Positions 1-11,776 of a DNA stretch of 64,000 nucleotides are shown here, piece after piece. The notes beneath the pieces were generated by a model. The model saw nothing but the letters and a program-made list of their open reading frames with translations. It made no database searches and was not told where the DNA came from. Position 1 is the stretch's first letter; every line of letters starts with the position of its first letter. The DNA is from Malania oleifera (Eukaryota > Streptophyta > Magnoliopsida > Santalales > Ximeniaceae): contig NC_080423.1 of NCBI RefSeq assembly GCF_029873635.1, positions 98,948,397-99,012,396 of the forward strand. The letters are read 5' to 3'. The translations under genes and the position numbers were made by a program.

Positions 1-1265
1 TATAGAGAGAGAGCCGCCGTGAGAATAAGAATAGAAAGTAGAAAGGGGGGCAAAGAAATAAACAAAAGAAGGGCACTCTTCATGATAGACTGTGTTTCTT
101 TAAAAAATTGCTCTTTTTTTTTTTTTGCATACAATAAAAAAGTATGTTTGTTTATTTTACATGTTTGCACAACATACCTTATTTGTGGGATATATCTCTA
201 ATGATTCAATATTTAATTGATCTGTATAAAATTGTCTCATGAGATGAAATATAGCTGGGATATTATATTGAATAAAAGTGTTCAATAAGTATTTATATCT
301 CAATCTTGGCATGAGCCTGAGACTAGTGTGTGATTCAATATTAATGGATGTACGCTAAAATTCCTCTTTGCAGATGAAATGAGTAGATAGGGGTATTCCA
401 TTGTAGAAAAGTATTCAATGAGTGTTTTTTTGTTTCTCAATTCTCAGTATGATGTCAGTGTCCCTCAAATGGCAAGTTTGCTCCTTTAATAATGATTTGA
501 AAGTGGGTTTTACAAATATATATATATATAGCGGGTGATGTCACCCTCCTATAGAAAAAAAAAAAAAAAAAAAACAAAAAACAAAACAAAGCAAAGTGAA
601 AAAGAAAAAAGAAAAAAAAAATTGGAGGTAGACATGTGTCAAGTAACGTTAGGCTAACGTCACTCTATCATAATAAATTTTTTAAAAAAAAAAAAAAATG
701 GAACCACATGTCACCACTGTGGGTGGACAAGTGGCCCACTAAGCTCAACTGGGATAAGCTCGTTTAAGGTCGGTTAAATCGATTTTTGATTATTTATTTA
801 TTTTAATTTTAATTTTTAATTGACTTTTTAATTTTTGAAAATAGGGAAAAATCAAAGAGAAATCCGAAAAATATTTTTTAAAAAAATATTTGAGTTATTT
901 TGACTAAAAAAAAGAAAATAAATAAAAAAATGAGGAAAAGTATTTTAAAAACCTAAAAAATTTTAGAAAAATGTTGAAAATTTTCAGAAAATGTTTACAA
1001 AATTTTGAAAAAAATTGGGAAATTTCTTTTAACACGCTTTTGCTTACAATTTGCTGATTTTGTTTGCTTTTTGTGTGTGCCTGCCCCTTATAAGTTGAGA
1101 AAAGGAAAGGAGTATTTTTTTTTCAAGTAGTGCTATGTGTCACGCTTCCATCTCGATTATACTAAGGAGATCTTGGGCTTAATCAGAATAATAGTTTGAA
1201 TTCCAACTATGTGAGAAGCTTTTATAGGCAGACTGTAGAGCCATGGGGCCAACTTTTAGTATTCA
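1..1265. repeat. Dispersed repeat block A, copy 1 (right part of a foldback-like element)
   Basis: This AT-rich stretch matches 58470-59796 in the same order, including the distinctive runs around 600-760 and 1100-1260. The second copy has inverted arms (about 58090-58360 against 59320-59600). Here only the right arm (about 780-1040) is inside the window, so the left end probably lies off the edge. No credible coding sequence is present; the short reading frame at the start is low-complexity. The homology stops at about 1265, where a solo LTR begins. Seen directly: the repeat and its breakpoint. Inferred: that it is a DNA-transposon-like foldback element. Confidence 0.7.
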
Positions 1266-1270
1266 CTCAC
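1266..1270. other. Left target-site duplication of the solo LTR (CTCAC)
   Basis: CTCAC precedes the TGTTGA start of the solo LTR. The right flank at 27775-27779 is GTCAC, and the uninterrupted paralogue near 59800 also reads GTCAC, so the left copy has probably taken one substitution. Confidence 0.6.
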
Positions 1271-1667
1271 TGTTGATTAAGTTACTCCCACAGAGGGGAG
1301 GTTGAATTGGGTATTTAAAAATCTAAGGCACGGTAGTTACCTCTTAACCCTCTTATAAATTTAGGCGCAAATAAAACTTCTTGTTACTATACTTACTCAA
1401 GTACTGTAAGTGGCAAGACTTCCCCCTATCTATGCAGCCAATATACACAAATTAAATGTAATGCTGACGTAAAGAGTGGAAGGGAAGAGAGAAGACAATA
1501 CCACAGTTTTACAAAACGAGGTTCATCCGACTTGACTAACTTCCTCCATCCTCGCCTTGAGCAACCACTCAAGGATTCACTAAAACCCTGCTCCTTAAAG
1601 TGGGACGGAGCTTCCTGTACAATCCGCTGCTTACAAGAGGCACAACTTCCTCTTACTCCGTTGCTTA
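1271..1667 (-). mobile_element. Solo LTR, left part (3' end of the LTR in its own orientation)
   Basis: Read on the minus strand, this is the end of a long LTR. It resembles the end of the large-LTR element at 14030-14079 (a run like ATTTTAAA followed by CCAATTCA and a C-rich stretch) and finishes in a CA dinucleotide at 1271. The rest of the LTR continues at 26162-27774 on the far side of the CACTA insertion. No internal retroelement region or second LTR is attached at either outer end, so it is best read as a solo LTR of about 2.0 kb. Confidence 0.65.
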
Positions 1668-1678
1668 CACTACAAAAA
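1668..1678 (+). repeat. CACTA left terminal inverted repeat
   Basis: CACTACAAAAA, preceded by TTA. The match to the opposite terminus is good over the first 11 bases and then breaks down, which is usual for CACTA elements. Confidence 0.8.
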
Positions 1679-1685
1679 CATGAGT

Positions 1686-2350
1686 TTTTAGTGACGAATT
1701 TGAATTCGTCACTAAATGTTGGAAATGGTGACAGTTTTTAAGAACCGTCACTAAAATTATAAGCATTAGTGATGGTTTCAGAAAACGTCACTAATAGTAC
1801 ACTATTAGTGACGAATTTGATTCGTCACTAAAAAGAGCGCGGTAAACAATTTCCGCGCGAAAATTTATCCGGGAAAATATTAGCGACGATTCTATCATAT
1901 TAGTGACGATTTTAAAACCGTCACTACTATTGTTTTCTATTTAAACCAATATTACAACGAACCGGTTTTAGAGTCATTCGTGCCGCTTAGGGATAATCCG
2001 TCAACTAATAATATGGGTATGAGGGACTGGTTTTAAATATCCACTCGTGTTTTGTACTCACCCTAGTTCACCATCCCTAGGTTGGGGTCTTCGTATGGTT
2101 TGGGCTCCCCTCACCCTCTTCTTTCATTGTGCCCATTTTCGCACCCGTCCACTCCTCGTTTTTTTATTTAAAAAATGTTAAAAAGAAATCGTAGATGGGA
2201 ATTAGCACGATCTGGAACCACCGTCACGAAGAATGTCGTATTAGTGACGTTGCAAACCATCACTAATAGTGTTTTTAATTTAACAAAGACACATTACACA
2301 CGAAATTCCCTTAAGGTATTATTGACATGAGTTTAAACAACTGTCACTAA
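1686..2350. repeat. CACTA 5' subterminal repeat region
   Basis: Many copies of TTAGTGACG and its complement CGTCACTAA lie in alternating orientation, forming small hairpins (for example around 1692-1715 and 1812-1835). The same motif fills 25610-26145 at the other end. In characterised CACTA elements such arrays bind the element-encoded DNA-binding protein; that role is inferred here. Confidence 0.8.
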
Positions 2351-3620
2351 CTCCCTAGACCTAGTAAGCCCAGTGAGACCCCTGCCCAAGTGCGCACACT
2401 GCCATAACGCCCTGCTCCAGACCTCCCCCTGAGCCCCCGCGACCCCTCCCTCCCTATGCCCACCTCCTCCCTAATATGCCCGCTAATCCCTATTTTTTGA
2501 TTTGATCTTCATGTTTGTAGTGTCTGTTCATAGGGCCAGCACGAGTGTGAGAGTAGAGAACCTTCAGTTCTTCTGGCCTTCTTCTTTTCTTCGTCTTCGC
2601 CTCTTCAAATCCCTCTTCTGGCCTTCTTCTGACCTTCTCGATTTTTTTCATCGTCACCCCTTCAACCAGCAGAAGCTTCGTGAGTGAGTCCTCCAGATTT
2701 CGAACCAGAAGGAGCCCCGTCGCAGTTTGTTGTTAGAGCTTCCGTGATTTTCGTCATGGAGATTTTCGACCAAAGGAGCTCGTTGCAAAGCATCGTCTTT
2801 GAGCCTTTCGTGAGTTCATCTACGTGGAAGGTTCAAATTTGTAAGTATTCTTCTTCTTCTTCATTCTACAGATCTTTAACCTCATAACTCATCTTGTAAA
2901 TTTTCATTAGCAACTAAAGTACACCGCTTCTCACCGTTCTCCCCGCCGTCTCGCGCGTTTTGTGTGTAAAAGATTAAGAAAACTTTTGAACCAACTATTT
3001 CAAATTTTGTATTAAATGAAAGAATATGTACAATCTCTATTATTATAATTATTTATTTTTTATAATAAAGAATGATTATTTTTCTTATTAGAGGGCTTCA
3101 CGTGTGTTCTCAAATGATTATTACTTCCTTCCTCCTATTTGATCTCCCTAACAAGTTTTGTTTGGTTCAAAGAGTCAAGAGGTTTGTTCTCGAAATGATT
3201 GATGTTAATTATCAACCAGGCTACAATGTTTGAACAATACGCAGATGAAAAGAACTGTAGAGACTTGTTTTTACTTCATCTATAATCTTTGTAGATTGCA
3301 GGTACTTTAATTTTTGGGAGACTTGGTCCAAAAATTGTTAGCAAAGTAAGTTCCCTCCTTTGGTTGATGTGTCCTTTAGGATCCAATGATAAATTTTATA
3401 TAGGGAATGCTAGAGTAATTGTCATGTCAAACCCTAGGAGCCTCTTCATATTTTGACATATGTCCATATACAATACTTGAGCTTATGGATGAATAAATTG
3501 TATTTTACTAGTGAAGCCCAGAGCCCATTTTCTTAATGAAGATCACGTGCAAAGGTTACACAGAGCCACAAAGCATTATATAAATATATTGATTTTTTTC
3601 CCTTTCATTTTTGCATACTG
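2351..3620. other. CACTA interior, non-coding
   Basis: A moderately GC-rich pocket (about 2350-2960) with two short overlapping reading frames is followed by AT-rich sequence. The frames are rich in Ser/Phe, match no domain I recognise, and look like leader or promoter DNA of a lost CACTA gene. Nothing in 2960-3620 could be assigned. Confidence 0.4.
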
Positions 3621-3985
3621 TGTAACAACCCAGAAAAATATTGATATTCAAATATTAAAGAGAGAGGAAAATAGATACAGAAACAGAAGGAGGCCGTAGA
3701 CTTCGTCGACGAACATAGGGTCTCGTCGATAAAGATCTTCAAAATTTCGTCGACAAACACAGGGCTTCGTTGACGAGAAAATACCGAGAGGGGTTCTGAG
3801 GCGGCCTGAATTTCATCGACGAATACAGGGTCTCGTCGACGAATATAGGGTCTCATCGATGAAATCCCCTGGTTTATATATATGCGGATCCCTGAAATAT
3901 CTCATTTTTAAGAAGTCTCTCCTCTCTCTTGTTTTACACATCTTTCTCTCCTGGTTCGTCTAACAATGATCCTAGGGCCGTATCA
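3621..3985 (+). mobile_element. Ty3-type LTR remnant with GTCGACGA repeats
   Basis: It starts TGTAACAACCC, a common beginning of plant Ty3 LTRs, and ends CCGTATCA. A primer-site-like GTATCAGAGC follows at once. A TATATATA box lies near 3876. Between 3695 and 3860 the motif TCGTCGACGAA and close variants recur about every 20-40 bases. Leader sequence continues to 4135, where the large-LTR element has inserted. Its internal genes were not found. Confidence 0.6.
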
Positions 3986-4135
3986 GTATCAGAGCGCAGT
4001 TTTAAATTATTATTTATATTCATTCTCATTTCCAATGTTTGGTAATTTGAATTAAATGATACTGACCTTTAGGCATAATTTGTTATTACCAATGAATTAT
4101 TCGAATTACCATTTGTTCATTATGCACTTGCCTTC

Positions 4136-6681
4136 TTTTGACCTTACTTGTCACGCCCGGTGTTTGATTATGACAAATACTCATTATAATCTAATGGGTT
4201 AATGAGTTTTTGTGCATGAATCAATAATTATAAGATCAAGAGATTTGCACAAGCAAGAAAATGCTTAAGACAGTTTCATAAATCATTAATTGAAATATTT
4301 TCCAGTGAAATGTCTGTAATCGTTCTTCGCGGGTTTTTTCTTCCGGTTGTCCTCCGCTCCCCCACGCCTCCCGCTTAAGATTTACTACTTTGTAAGCTCA
4401 AACCGAACCTATAAAGACCTTTTTGCGGTCGAACCGACAACCGGACTTTTTCGGTGTCTTCAAATTGGACCCGCAAGTGGCCTTATACACACACTATGTC
4501 ACATATGTTTATTAGGCACTTAAAGTTGATTGAGTTGGGTCAATTCGGGACCGAAAATGCACACTTTTTGCCTTTCGGTCGACCTAATCCAACACATTTC
4601 AAATTGGGCCCGAGGCCCCCCCCGGTTTCAAGCTGCAACCCCTGTACCTTGATCACAGATAACTATTGTGGACCCGTTCCCGGTCAACCGATCCGCCTTA
4701 GGCGTGGGGGGGGGTGGGGTCTCATTTGACCTCGGGTCAGAAAACCGAACCCCCGTGGCTGTGAGTCAACTATTTGAACCTCCCCCCCGATGACCACGTA
4801 CTCACTATTTTTACTCCAAACGCACTACTTCACTCTGTCTAAACCTACATGCGCCGCGTGAGGAATTCGCGCAACAACTAGGGTCGACCGAGCCGTGCGA
4901 GTTCAAAAAGAGGCCTCGGTCGACCGAAACTACTCGGAGATTTCACAAATCGCCCTTAACCCTCTTAAACCACCGCACCAGCCACCCCGCACCGCACCTC
5001 TTCCCCCACCCCAATCCCCCCGTGAAATACCACAAACTTTCCTCGGAACCTCGTAATCCCCTGTTATTTTCAAAATGCCCTCGGTCGCCGAGCTAACTTG
5101 GAAGTCCCCGGATCGACCAGAGCTAACTTTTGGTTGCGACCGACCCTCCTCGGTTGCTTCTCCCATTTTTACCATGTGTGTTTATACTTTTCTAAACAGT
5201 GTTAAAATGCACTAAACTTCATAAACTTTTTCTGATAATACCCTATAGGTCCCCAACGGTCCATTTTTCAAAAATAACCCTTGCCTATATCTATGCCTAT
5301 TTGCAAGATTATTGGATTAGCCACCTTGTTTAGGGAAAATTCTTTGAAAAACCAAAACCCTATATACTCATTTTATACTCAAACCACTCATACTTGCCCT
5401 TCTGCATTGCTACTATTTTGTAAGTTTTGATTGAGTGTTTTGCTTCATAGGTTTTGCTCTCCTCGTGTTTACGCCGTTTGATTTCTTGAGGCCAAACCTT
5501 AGGATCTTAGGAGGGCTTTTGCTAATAAAGCATTTCCTAAGAATACCTTTTTAGATCTTCAACTTCAACCTTCATTGTCAAGATCTTGAGAAGCGTGTAT
5601 TTTTGCTTTTGCCTGCAAAACTTTTTCAAACACTTTTCAAATATCTATTGTACTTTTATGTGTCAAAATACTTGAAGAGATCTTGCTTGGGTGATTGTGA
5701 TCTTTTGTTCACACATTCTTTCACTCATATATCATTTGCTGAATAAAAGATTAACAGTCGTGCAATCTCAAGCAGATACATCGTTTAATACGACATGCGG
5801 AAATATCTAAATGATCGAAATAATACAAGACTTGAACATCTTTGTGTGAAAACCTATTTTATATTGAACATATCTTGTGATCAAGACTGTTAGTTCGACC
5901 TCCTCACGACACATTACCATAACTTGATAGAATATACTTTGAAGTTGAACCTATTTAACGCACATTGAGCTTACAAATTATTTCATATTTGTGGATGTAT
6001 ATTATTGTGGCGAATTTGGGCACATAATCTGCTTTACTTAAAAGCACATCACTGTACCATTCATTGTAATACACTTTGATTGTATTTCCATTCCAGGCAC
6101 TGCCTGAAGAGGGAGACTCGCCCTGGAATGTGCTCGGATTGGCTTAAGACCCCGGTTATGAAAGCTATGTGCGTCGTCCTGTTAAGGCGTGTAGTTGAGG
6201 TCGCCCCCGCTATTTGAACCTGGTTTAAGGTTGAGGTCAGCCCTGGGTTAATTTTGACCTGGTTTAAGGTTGAGGTCAGCCCTGTGGTGTAATTTGGACC
6301 TGGTTAGGTTGAGGTCCGCCCTGTGTTTAATTTGACCTGGTTGTAAACGGTTGGCCGCTGCTCCACCCTTAGTGAGTAAATTAGTGGTAATCCTCTAGCT
6401 TGCTAGCTTGAGGCGGGGAACGTAGGCACGGTTGGCGCGAACCCCGATAACAGATCCGTGTGTTCATTTTTATTCCGCACTTTATATTTACCCACATGTA
6501 TGTATGGGTGAATGATGCGTATGACTTAATTTTTCACATTATATTTATCTATCACGCATTGGAAATTGAATAGGCATACCCATAGGTTGTGTATATAGTG
6601 CTATGTATCCAATTCAACCTAGGTGATAAATTTTAAAAATTTCCCATTCACCCCACCTCTTGGGATACCCCAATTCCTACA
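4136..6681 (+). repeat. Left LTR of the large-LTR element (2546 bp)
   Basis: It aligns along its length with 11777-14079 but is about 240 bases longer. The excess consists largely of scattered one- or two-base insertions, with a badly scrambled patch at about 4320-4375. It begins TTTTGACC where the partner begins TGTTGACC. The palindromic GGTCGACC motifs that are crisp in the right LTR are mostly disrupted here. A tandem of about 38 bp lies at 6195-6350. Confidence 0.75.
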
Positions 6682-6682
6682 T

Positions 6683-6694
6683 TGGTATCAAGCC
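6683..6694 (+). promoter_or_regulatory. Primer-binding site of the large-LTR element
   Basis: TGGTATCAAGCC lies two bases after the left LTR. It matches the first eight positions of the usual initiator-Met primer site (TGGTATCA) and then diverges. Confidence 0.6.
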
Positions 6695-8990
6695 TCGTTC
6701 ACTTGCCTTAAACGTTTTTGTAAAATATCAGCACTGGCTCCCATTGGTGTATCCCCATTCGTTTGAGGACAGTCACTTTCCAGTCCTCCAGTATTTTTAT
6801 GGTGTTGACTACACCATGTGGTAAGTAAAAAAAATGACCGTATTCTTGAATCTATAGACTGGAGGGTCTTGGCTTGTGACTGTCAAAGGAAGAATTTGCA
6901 CAAATCCATGAAAATGAATTTTATAATGAGCGCTCTAATGCCATGAACCTGGTTACAATCTTGCTTTAGATTCTGATACTCTTTGTTGAGTTTTGTGGCA
7001 TTCAAAGTGACAGTAATCTAGGACAAATTGGGAAAAGTAAATAGGAAAATCCCAGGAATTCGAAATAGTAACTCCTCCCCCCCCCAGAAAAATGCTCCAA
7101 GCTTAAATTATCAAGAGGGGTAATTCACTAGCTAGACATCAAAGATGAGTAAGATGATTCTTACTCTAACCCTCCCCTGATGATATTTGTATGATTCTTG
7201 TATTGGGTCATATACTGAATCATCTGTTTGAGATGCCTGTGAATGGTTTCATAAATCGTCGCTTTACTATGAAAAATCCTGCGATAAATCATATGGTTGT
7301 TTTTGTGACATATCAAATGCCGGGACCATCTATTGAAAATCATGATAATTTTTGATAGTGATGTTGTGTGTGATTTCATAATTGAATTTTAGTCTATTAA
7401 GGATGATCATCTCTTGTTGCCTCGTTGATAGTCCTATTGAGCATCATATATTGATTCATATGAGACCGTTGTAATTCTCTTGTGAATCATGTATTGATTT
7501 GAATATAAAAGCTGCTATTCCACATGATACTATCTAAAAAGACCTTATTGAAATGACAAGGTGTCTAGTTGGAAAACTTCGAAGCATGAAATCGCCTACA
7601 ATGAGAACAAAAAGATAAGCAAATCATTAAAAGCGGGCTAAACATTTTTCATGCTATTCTTGAATGAAAAAGGTTGCGGCAAGAATACTGAATCTTGCAT
7701 GCTTATATGAATAAACAAATGATGATTCGAAAGTTGCTCCCTTAGATTAATTAAGAATAATCATATACACCCTTTGGATCTAAAGAAAACTCATTTTAAA
7801 AGGGTTTCGGGTTGACTCCACATCGAACGATAATCCATTCTCACCAAAGAACAGATGGAATAAACAGCACAATTCCTTCACATATATGCCATTGCTTGTT
7901 TATTTTGCACATTTGTGTGGCATACGTGGCTTAAACTCTTCTTACTAAGCGGCGAGGAGGACTTGAAAAGGAAATGACAGATGGATAATCAGCAAGCAAA
8001 TCTTGTAGAACTCAAGGAAAAGCAAATTCAAATCGAGAATACCTTCTGACATATGCCTTAGTTTTCCAGGCTTCACATTTAAAATGTTTGATGACGATAT
8101 GTTGAAAAGCGTCATTGGTATAGTGATAATCCGTGGTACCTCCTCACCTATCCTTTCACATAGGTACCCTCACAAAACCGCAAGTCCATAACTCGGTGAT
8201 TCCTTAACTTCGTTCTTGGTCGTATCCCTCTTCCTTCATGCCACAATCTCCTATAGGGACACTATCCAATCACCTTTGAGTCAAGTGTATAAAAGCGTCA
8301 CACTCCGCATTGCCCGTATCTAAAATATAATTTTGTTTTTGGGGAAAACTAGAGTCATTTCTTGTAGCACCCTCACTTGATCGATATTTCTCACCGAAGA
8401 AACCCTAGAATCATGGTTTGCTATTACACCTCAATCTGGACCTTATGGAGAACTCTGGATCAAAACTCAGAAAAACTGGGAAATTTCACTGTGCTCGGGT
8501 CGACCGGAACTTGTAGTTCTAACATGCCGCGTCGACGGGGACCATGTTGAACTTTGAAAACCCTTCACACTGTCGAACCCGAACCTTCATGAACAACAAA
8601 ATGTCTCGTCGACCAAACCTGGCAACAATACACCCTTAATATACAAACACCCTTACGGTCGACCGCCATTCTAGTTCATTTTTTTGCCCTTTCGGTCGAC
8701 CGAAGGTGTCGTACCTGGGGAATTTCAAAGCGTCGGTCGACCGTATCACCCTGGTCGACCGAGCTTGCGATATATATGTTGAATTCTTCATTTTCACCTC
8801 ATTTGCACGGAAACTTGAGAGAATCCTCCCATGTTCCTAGCAAACCCAGTACACTAGCCTCAACATCATCATTCCCATGGCTCACAGATTGAAGCTCACT
8901 ATCTTGCACATGCCTAGGATGATACTTTCTCCTCGACAGATGGCAGATACTGTACATACGGGATTCCGTCCCAAGGAGGCTATACTTGGG
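6695..8990 (+). other. Interior of the large-LTR element, non-coding part
   Basis: No domain-bearing reading frame is visible. At 8495-8775 there are further GGTCGACC palindromes like those of the LTRs, three of them exact 10-mers (CGGTCGACCG), in a GC-richer pocket just before the gag-like relic. The remainder is AT-rich and unassigned. Confidence 0.45.
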
Positions 8991-10117
8991 AGATACTCGA
9001 CTTAGTTTTTATTGTGTCAATATTTTCAGAATATTTTGATATGTTGCGAGTAAACAGGGGTGGAGATCCTTTATCTCCTACCTATCTCCTCGCAGCCTGG
9101 GGACTACCCGAGCGTTCGTTAGGATGTTCTAACTGGCAACCTTGCAATGATGAGAACGGGTATTTTTTCTCTCGTGTCTTAGGACAGATTGTGCCGTTTT
9201 GGAGGCACATTATATCTCTGAAGTCCGCGCCATTGGCCGTGGGTGATTTTTCAGTGGCCCCGAGGTGGTAACTCTTGATCCTTGCTCAGGGGATTACCGT
9301 AGCCACATTCGCCAATCTGACCATGTCTGACCCCGCTGTGCACAGCTGGCCAAGATCCATCCATCCTCCAGTACATAGCAGTTTAGCCTAAGGCTAAGAT
9401 CGTGCACCATCTGATCACATCTACTATCCTGCCCAAGGCGGGATCTAGAGGCACGTCTCCTTTTTGGATTGCCTTCTTCGTCATGTGGTCGCCTTCTTTT
9501 CTCGGAAGAAATTGGACCTTGCCGGTTTTGATTTATCTGGTGGATGATGGCCAAGACGATTGGCCAACCGAGTGGATCATTCCATATGGGGAATCCGGAA
9601 CAAGCTGTTTAGGAATATTGTAGTCCAAGGACGAATGTTGCTTCACTGCGAGGAACGACCATCGGACCTCTTCTCTGGATTGACCCTTTAGACTGATGTG
9701 GTATGACTCGTATGGAACGTTTGGCGTCCTCTAGATAGCACGATGTTGTGGCCCCATAGGATGCCACCACCCTCCTCCACAAGCCCTCGTGGTGGATCTC
9801 AAATTGCTGCTATCTCCATCTCCATCTCCGGCTTGTCAGACATGTTCATACAGTTTCGAGGATCAGTACAGTCTGACTTGCAGGATCTTGCATCGTCATC
9901 TACTGCACTTCGGCAGGAGTTCCAGCAGCACTCCATCTCCACTGATAGCCGCCTTACAGACTTGGAGCGGACTATGACATCTGGCTTCAGTGAGCTGAGT
10001 GATCGCATTCAAGAGATGCAGGAGGAGAGAGATCGGATGACGATGGATTTTGATTTTGATGCCGCCGATGGTGGTGATGGAGGAGAAGATGGAGGAGATG
10101 ATGGAGGGGAGATCTAG
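8990..10117 (+). pseudogene. Decayed gag-like or 'putative plant transposon protein' relic
   Basis: Several short plus-strand frames follow one another (9014-9271, 9402-9623, 9743-10117) with stops and frame changes between them. The middle piece has the pattern H-L-I-T then I-L-P-K-A-G-S-R-G, recalling the conserved core of the plant-specific retroelement family annotated as 'putative plant transposon protein'. The last piece (124 codons) is a likely coiled coil with heptad-like Leu/Ile spacing and an Asp/Gly/Glu-rich acidic tail. That layout, a helical core followed by a coiled coil and an acidic end, is common in that family. No enzyme follows. The family assignment is from memory of motifs and is tentative. 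Confidence 0.4.
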
Positions 10118-10263
10118 ACTCCAGAGTTGTCCACAGATCAGATAGCATGGCCTTGATTCTTTTTGTTGTTATGTTATATCATCTGATCTGTACTAAATAA
10201 AACAGCTCTTTCGCTTTATCTTGTACTCATGTGATATTATTGATATACTACTTTGGTCATTTA

Positions 10264-10306
<43 letters not shown>

Positions 10307-10920
10307 TCTGCAGTATCTTGACTTGCATGCTCTTGTGATTAATTGTGCATGGTATTGAAATGTATGAGTAGTATAGAATGCCTACTGCATGGCGGATGCA
10401 TTTGTTGAGATTTGCCTGCTGGTAGATGATAGGTTCTCGTGTGCCTTACTTTTATAATACTGGTTGTTTGAGATCGTTTTTGTGCAGGTAATATTTGGGA
10501 AATATCCTATTTACAGCCGGCATGCTGCCGAATTTTCTATAGACATTTGCCCAAATAATTGAAACATTACTTGTGTGTGCCAAATGTATATACATACATG
10601 TGAAGTATTTGTTTCATAATTTGCATACATTTAGGGGGAGCATCTGAAACAAATATTCATCTTGTCTTGCTCACAAAATACACTGGGATTGGGTGCACTT
10701 TAAATCAAGTGTGGCTTGTGCTTAAATAGAATGAAATATGTTCATATTGCCACTGCTACTTGATTTGCCATATGATCATGCATGTAAATCATAAATTTTT
10801 GGATCACTATGGTTATGATTTTTCTGGTTATAAATGAGTATGCGCATAATTGACAAACCAGAAAAGGTTCTCTTCTTTTCAAGCAACTTCCCCAATTCTT
10901 TTTGCATATATTTAAGGGGA

Positions 10921-10965
<45 letters not shown>

Positions 10966-11762
10966 TATCTATATCCAGTTATAAAAGCAAGAACTGAACT
11001 CATATTGGATATATCATATGTTTTACTAGTGTGCTTACTTGTCTACATGACTTGTTCTTTCCATGCATTAAAATTTTATGTCATATCTTAAGGGTGGTGC
11101 GCTATATAACTGGCTTATTGAAAACATGTGAAAATGCATGTGAATCAGTTAGACTGCATTTATGCTCAAACCTTATTTTTACTATCATATGCCTTGTGCC
11201 CTTAACTCAAATCTTCCACGGGTTTTATGATATGTCCCATTGTTCAAAGGTTTTTGTATATTTCTGGCTTAATTATGGTTGCTATGACATCTACATCTTG
11301 AAATCACCAGTTATATTGATTGTGCACACACTTTATACCTTCATTGCACAAACTGTCCAATTTATGTTTAATATCTCACTTGCTAAAAATTGGACCATAC
11401 TGAACTGTTTGAGTAGTTGCGGATTAATTGTTAGAAGATTTAAACTCAAACAGGTCATACTTATACAGGATATCTTTTGGAAAGTCCAATTTACAAACGA
11501 CACTCTGCCAAAATTTTTTCCAATATCTTTCCAAAATCCATCACGTATAAGTATACTAGTCACCCATTGCCTAGGATTTTCAATTCAAATAGCCCTTTTT
11601 GCTGTTGCCAAAAGGGGGAGATGGAAAGGCAAAAATAATGGTCTTATTCATTTAAATACATTTGATGCATATTGTGAGGGGGAGCCTTCTTAGGCTTAAC
11701 CATATATTTTGAGCCTTCTTAGGCTTAACCCTATATTTTTGCTTGTCGTATTTGTCATCATC
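10118..11762 (+). other. Interior of the large-LTR element, 3' non-coding part
   Basis: AT-rich sequence with two TA microsatellites (10266-10303 and 10921-10962). A module near 10370-10455 recurs at 15030-15140 and 16265-16390. Several polypurine-like GGGGGAG runs occur (10633, 11611, 11677, 11768). A 220-codon open frame at 11031-11693 has no recognisable domain and is not accepted as a gene. Confidence 0.5.
10266..10303. repeat. (TA)n microsatellite
   Basis: 19 TA units inside the large-LTR element. Confidence 0.9.
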
Positions 11763-11776
11763 AAAAAGGGGGAGAT
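11763..11776 (+). promoter_or_regulatory. Polypurine tract of the large-LTR element
   Basis: An A5-G5-AGA run lies immediately before the TGTTGACC start of the right LTR. This is the expected position for plus-strand priming. Confidence 0.7.

Noticed and set aside
9402..9623. Possible independent small host gene
   Set aside because: It lies inside the LTR element, and adjacent frames continue the same decayed protein with stops between them.
11031..11693. 220-codon plus-strand frame in the large-LTR element
   Set aside because: No domain, Phe/Ile/Cys-rich as expected of AT-rich DNA, no plausible neighbour signals. A profile search of retroelement accessory proteins could overturn this.
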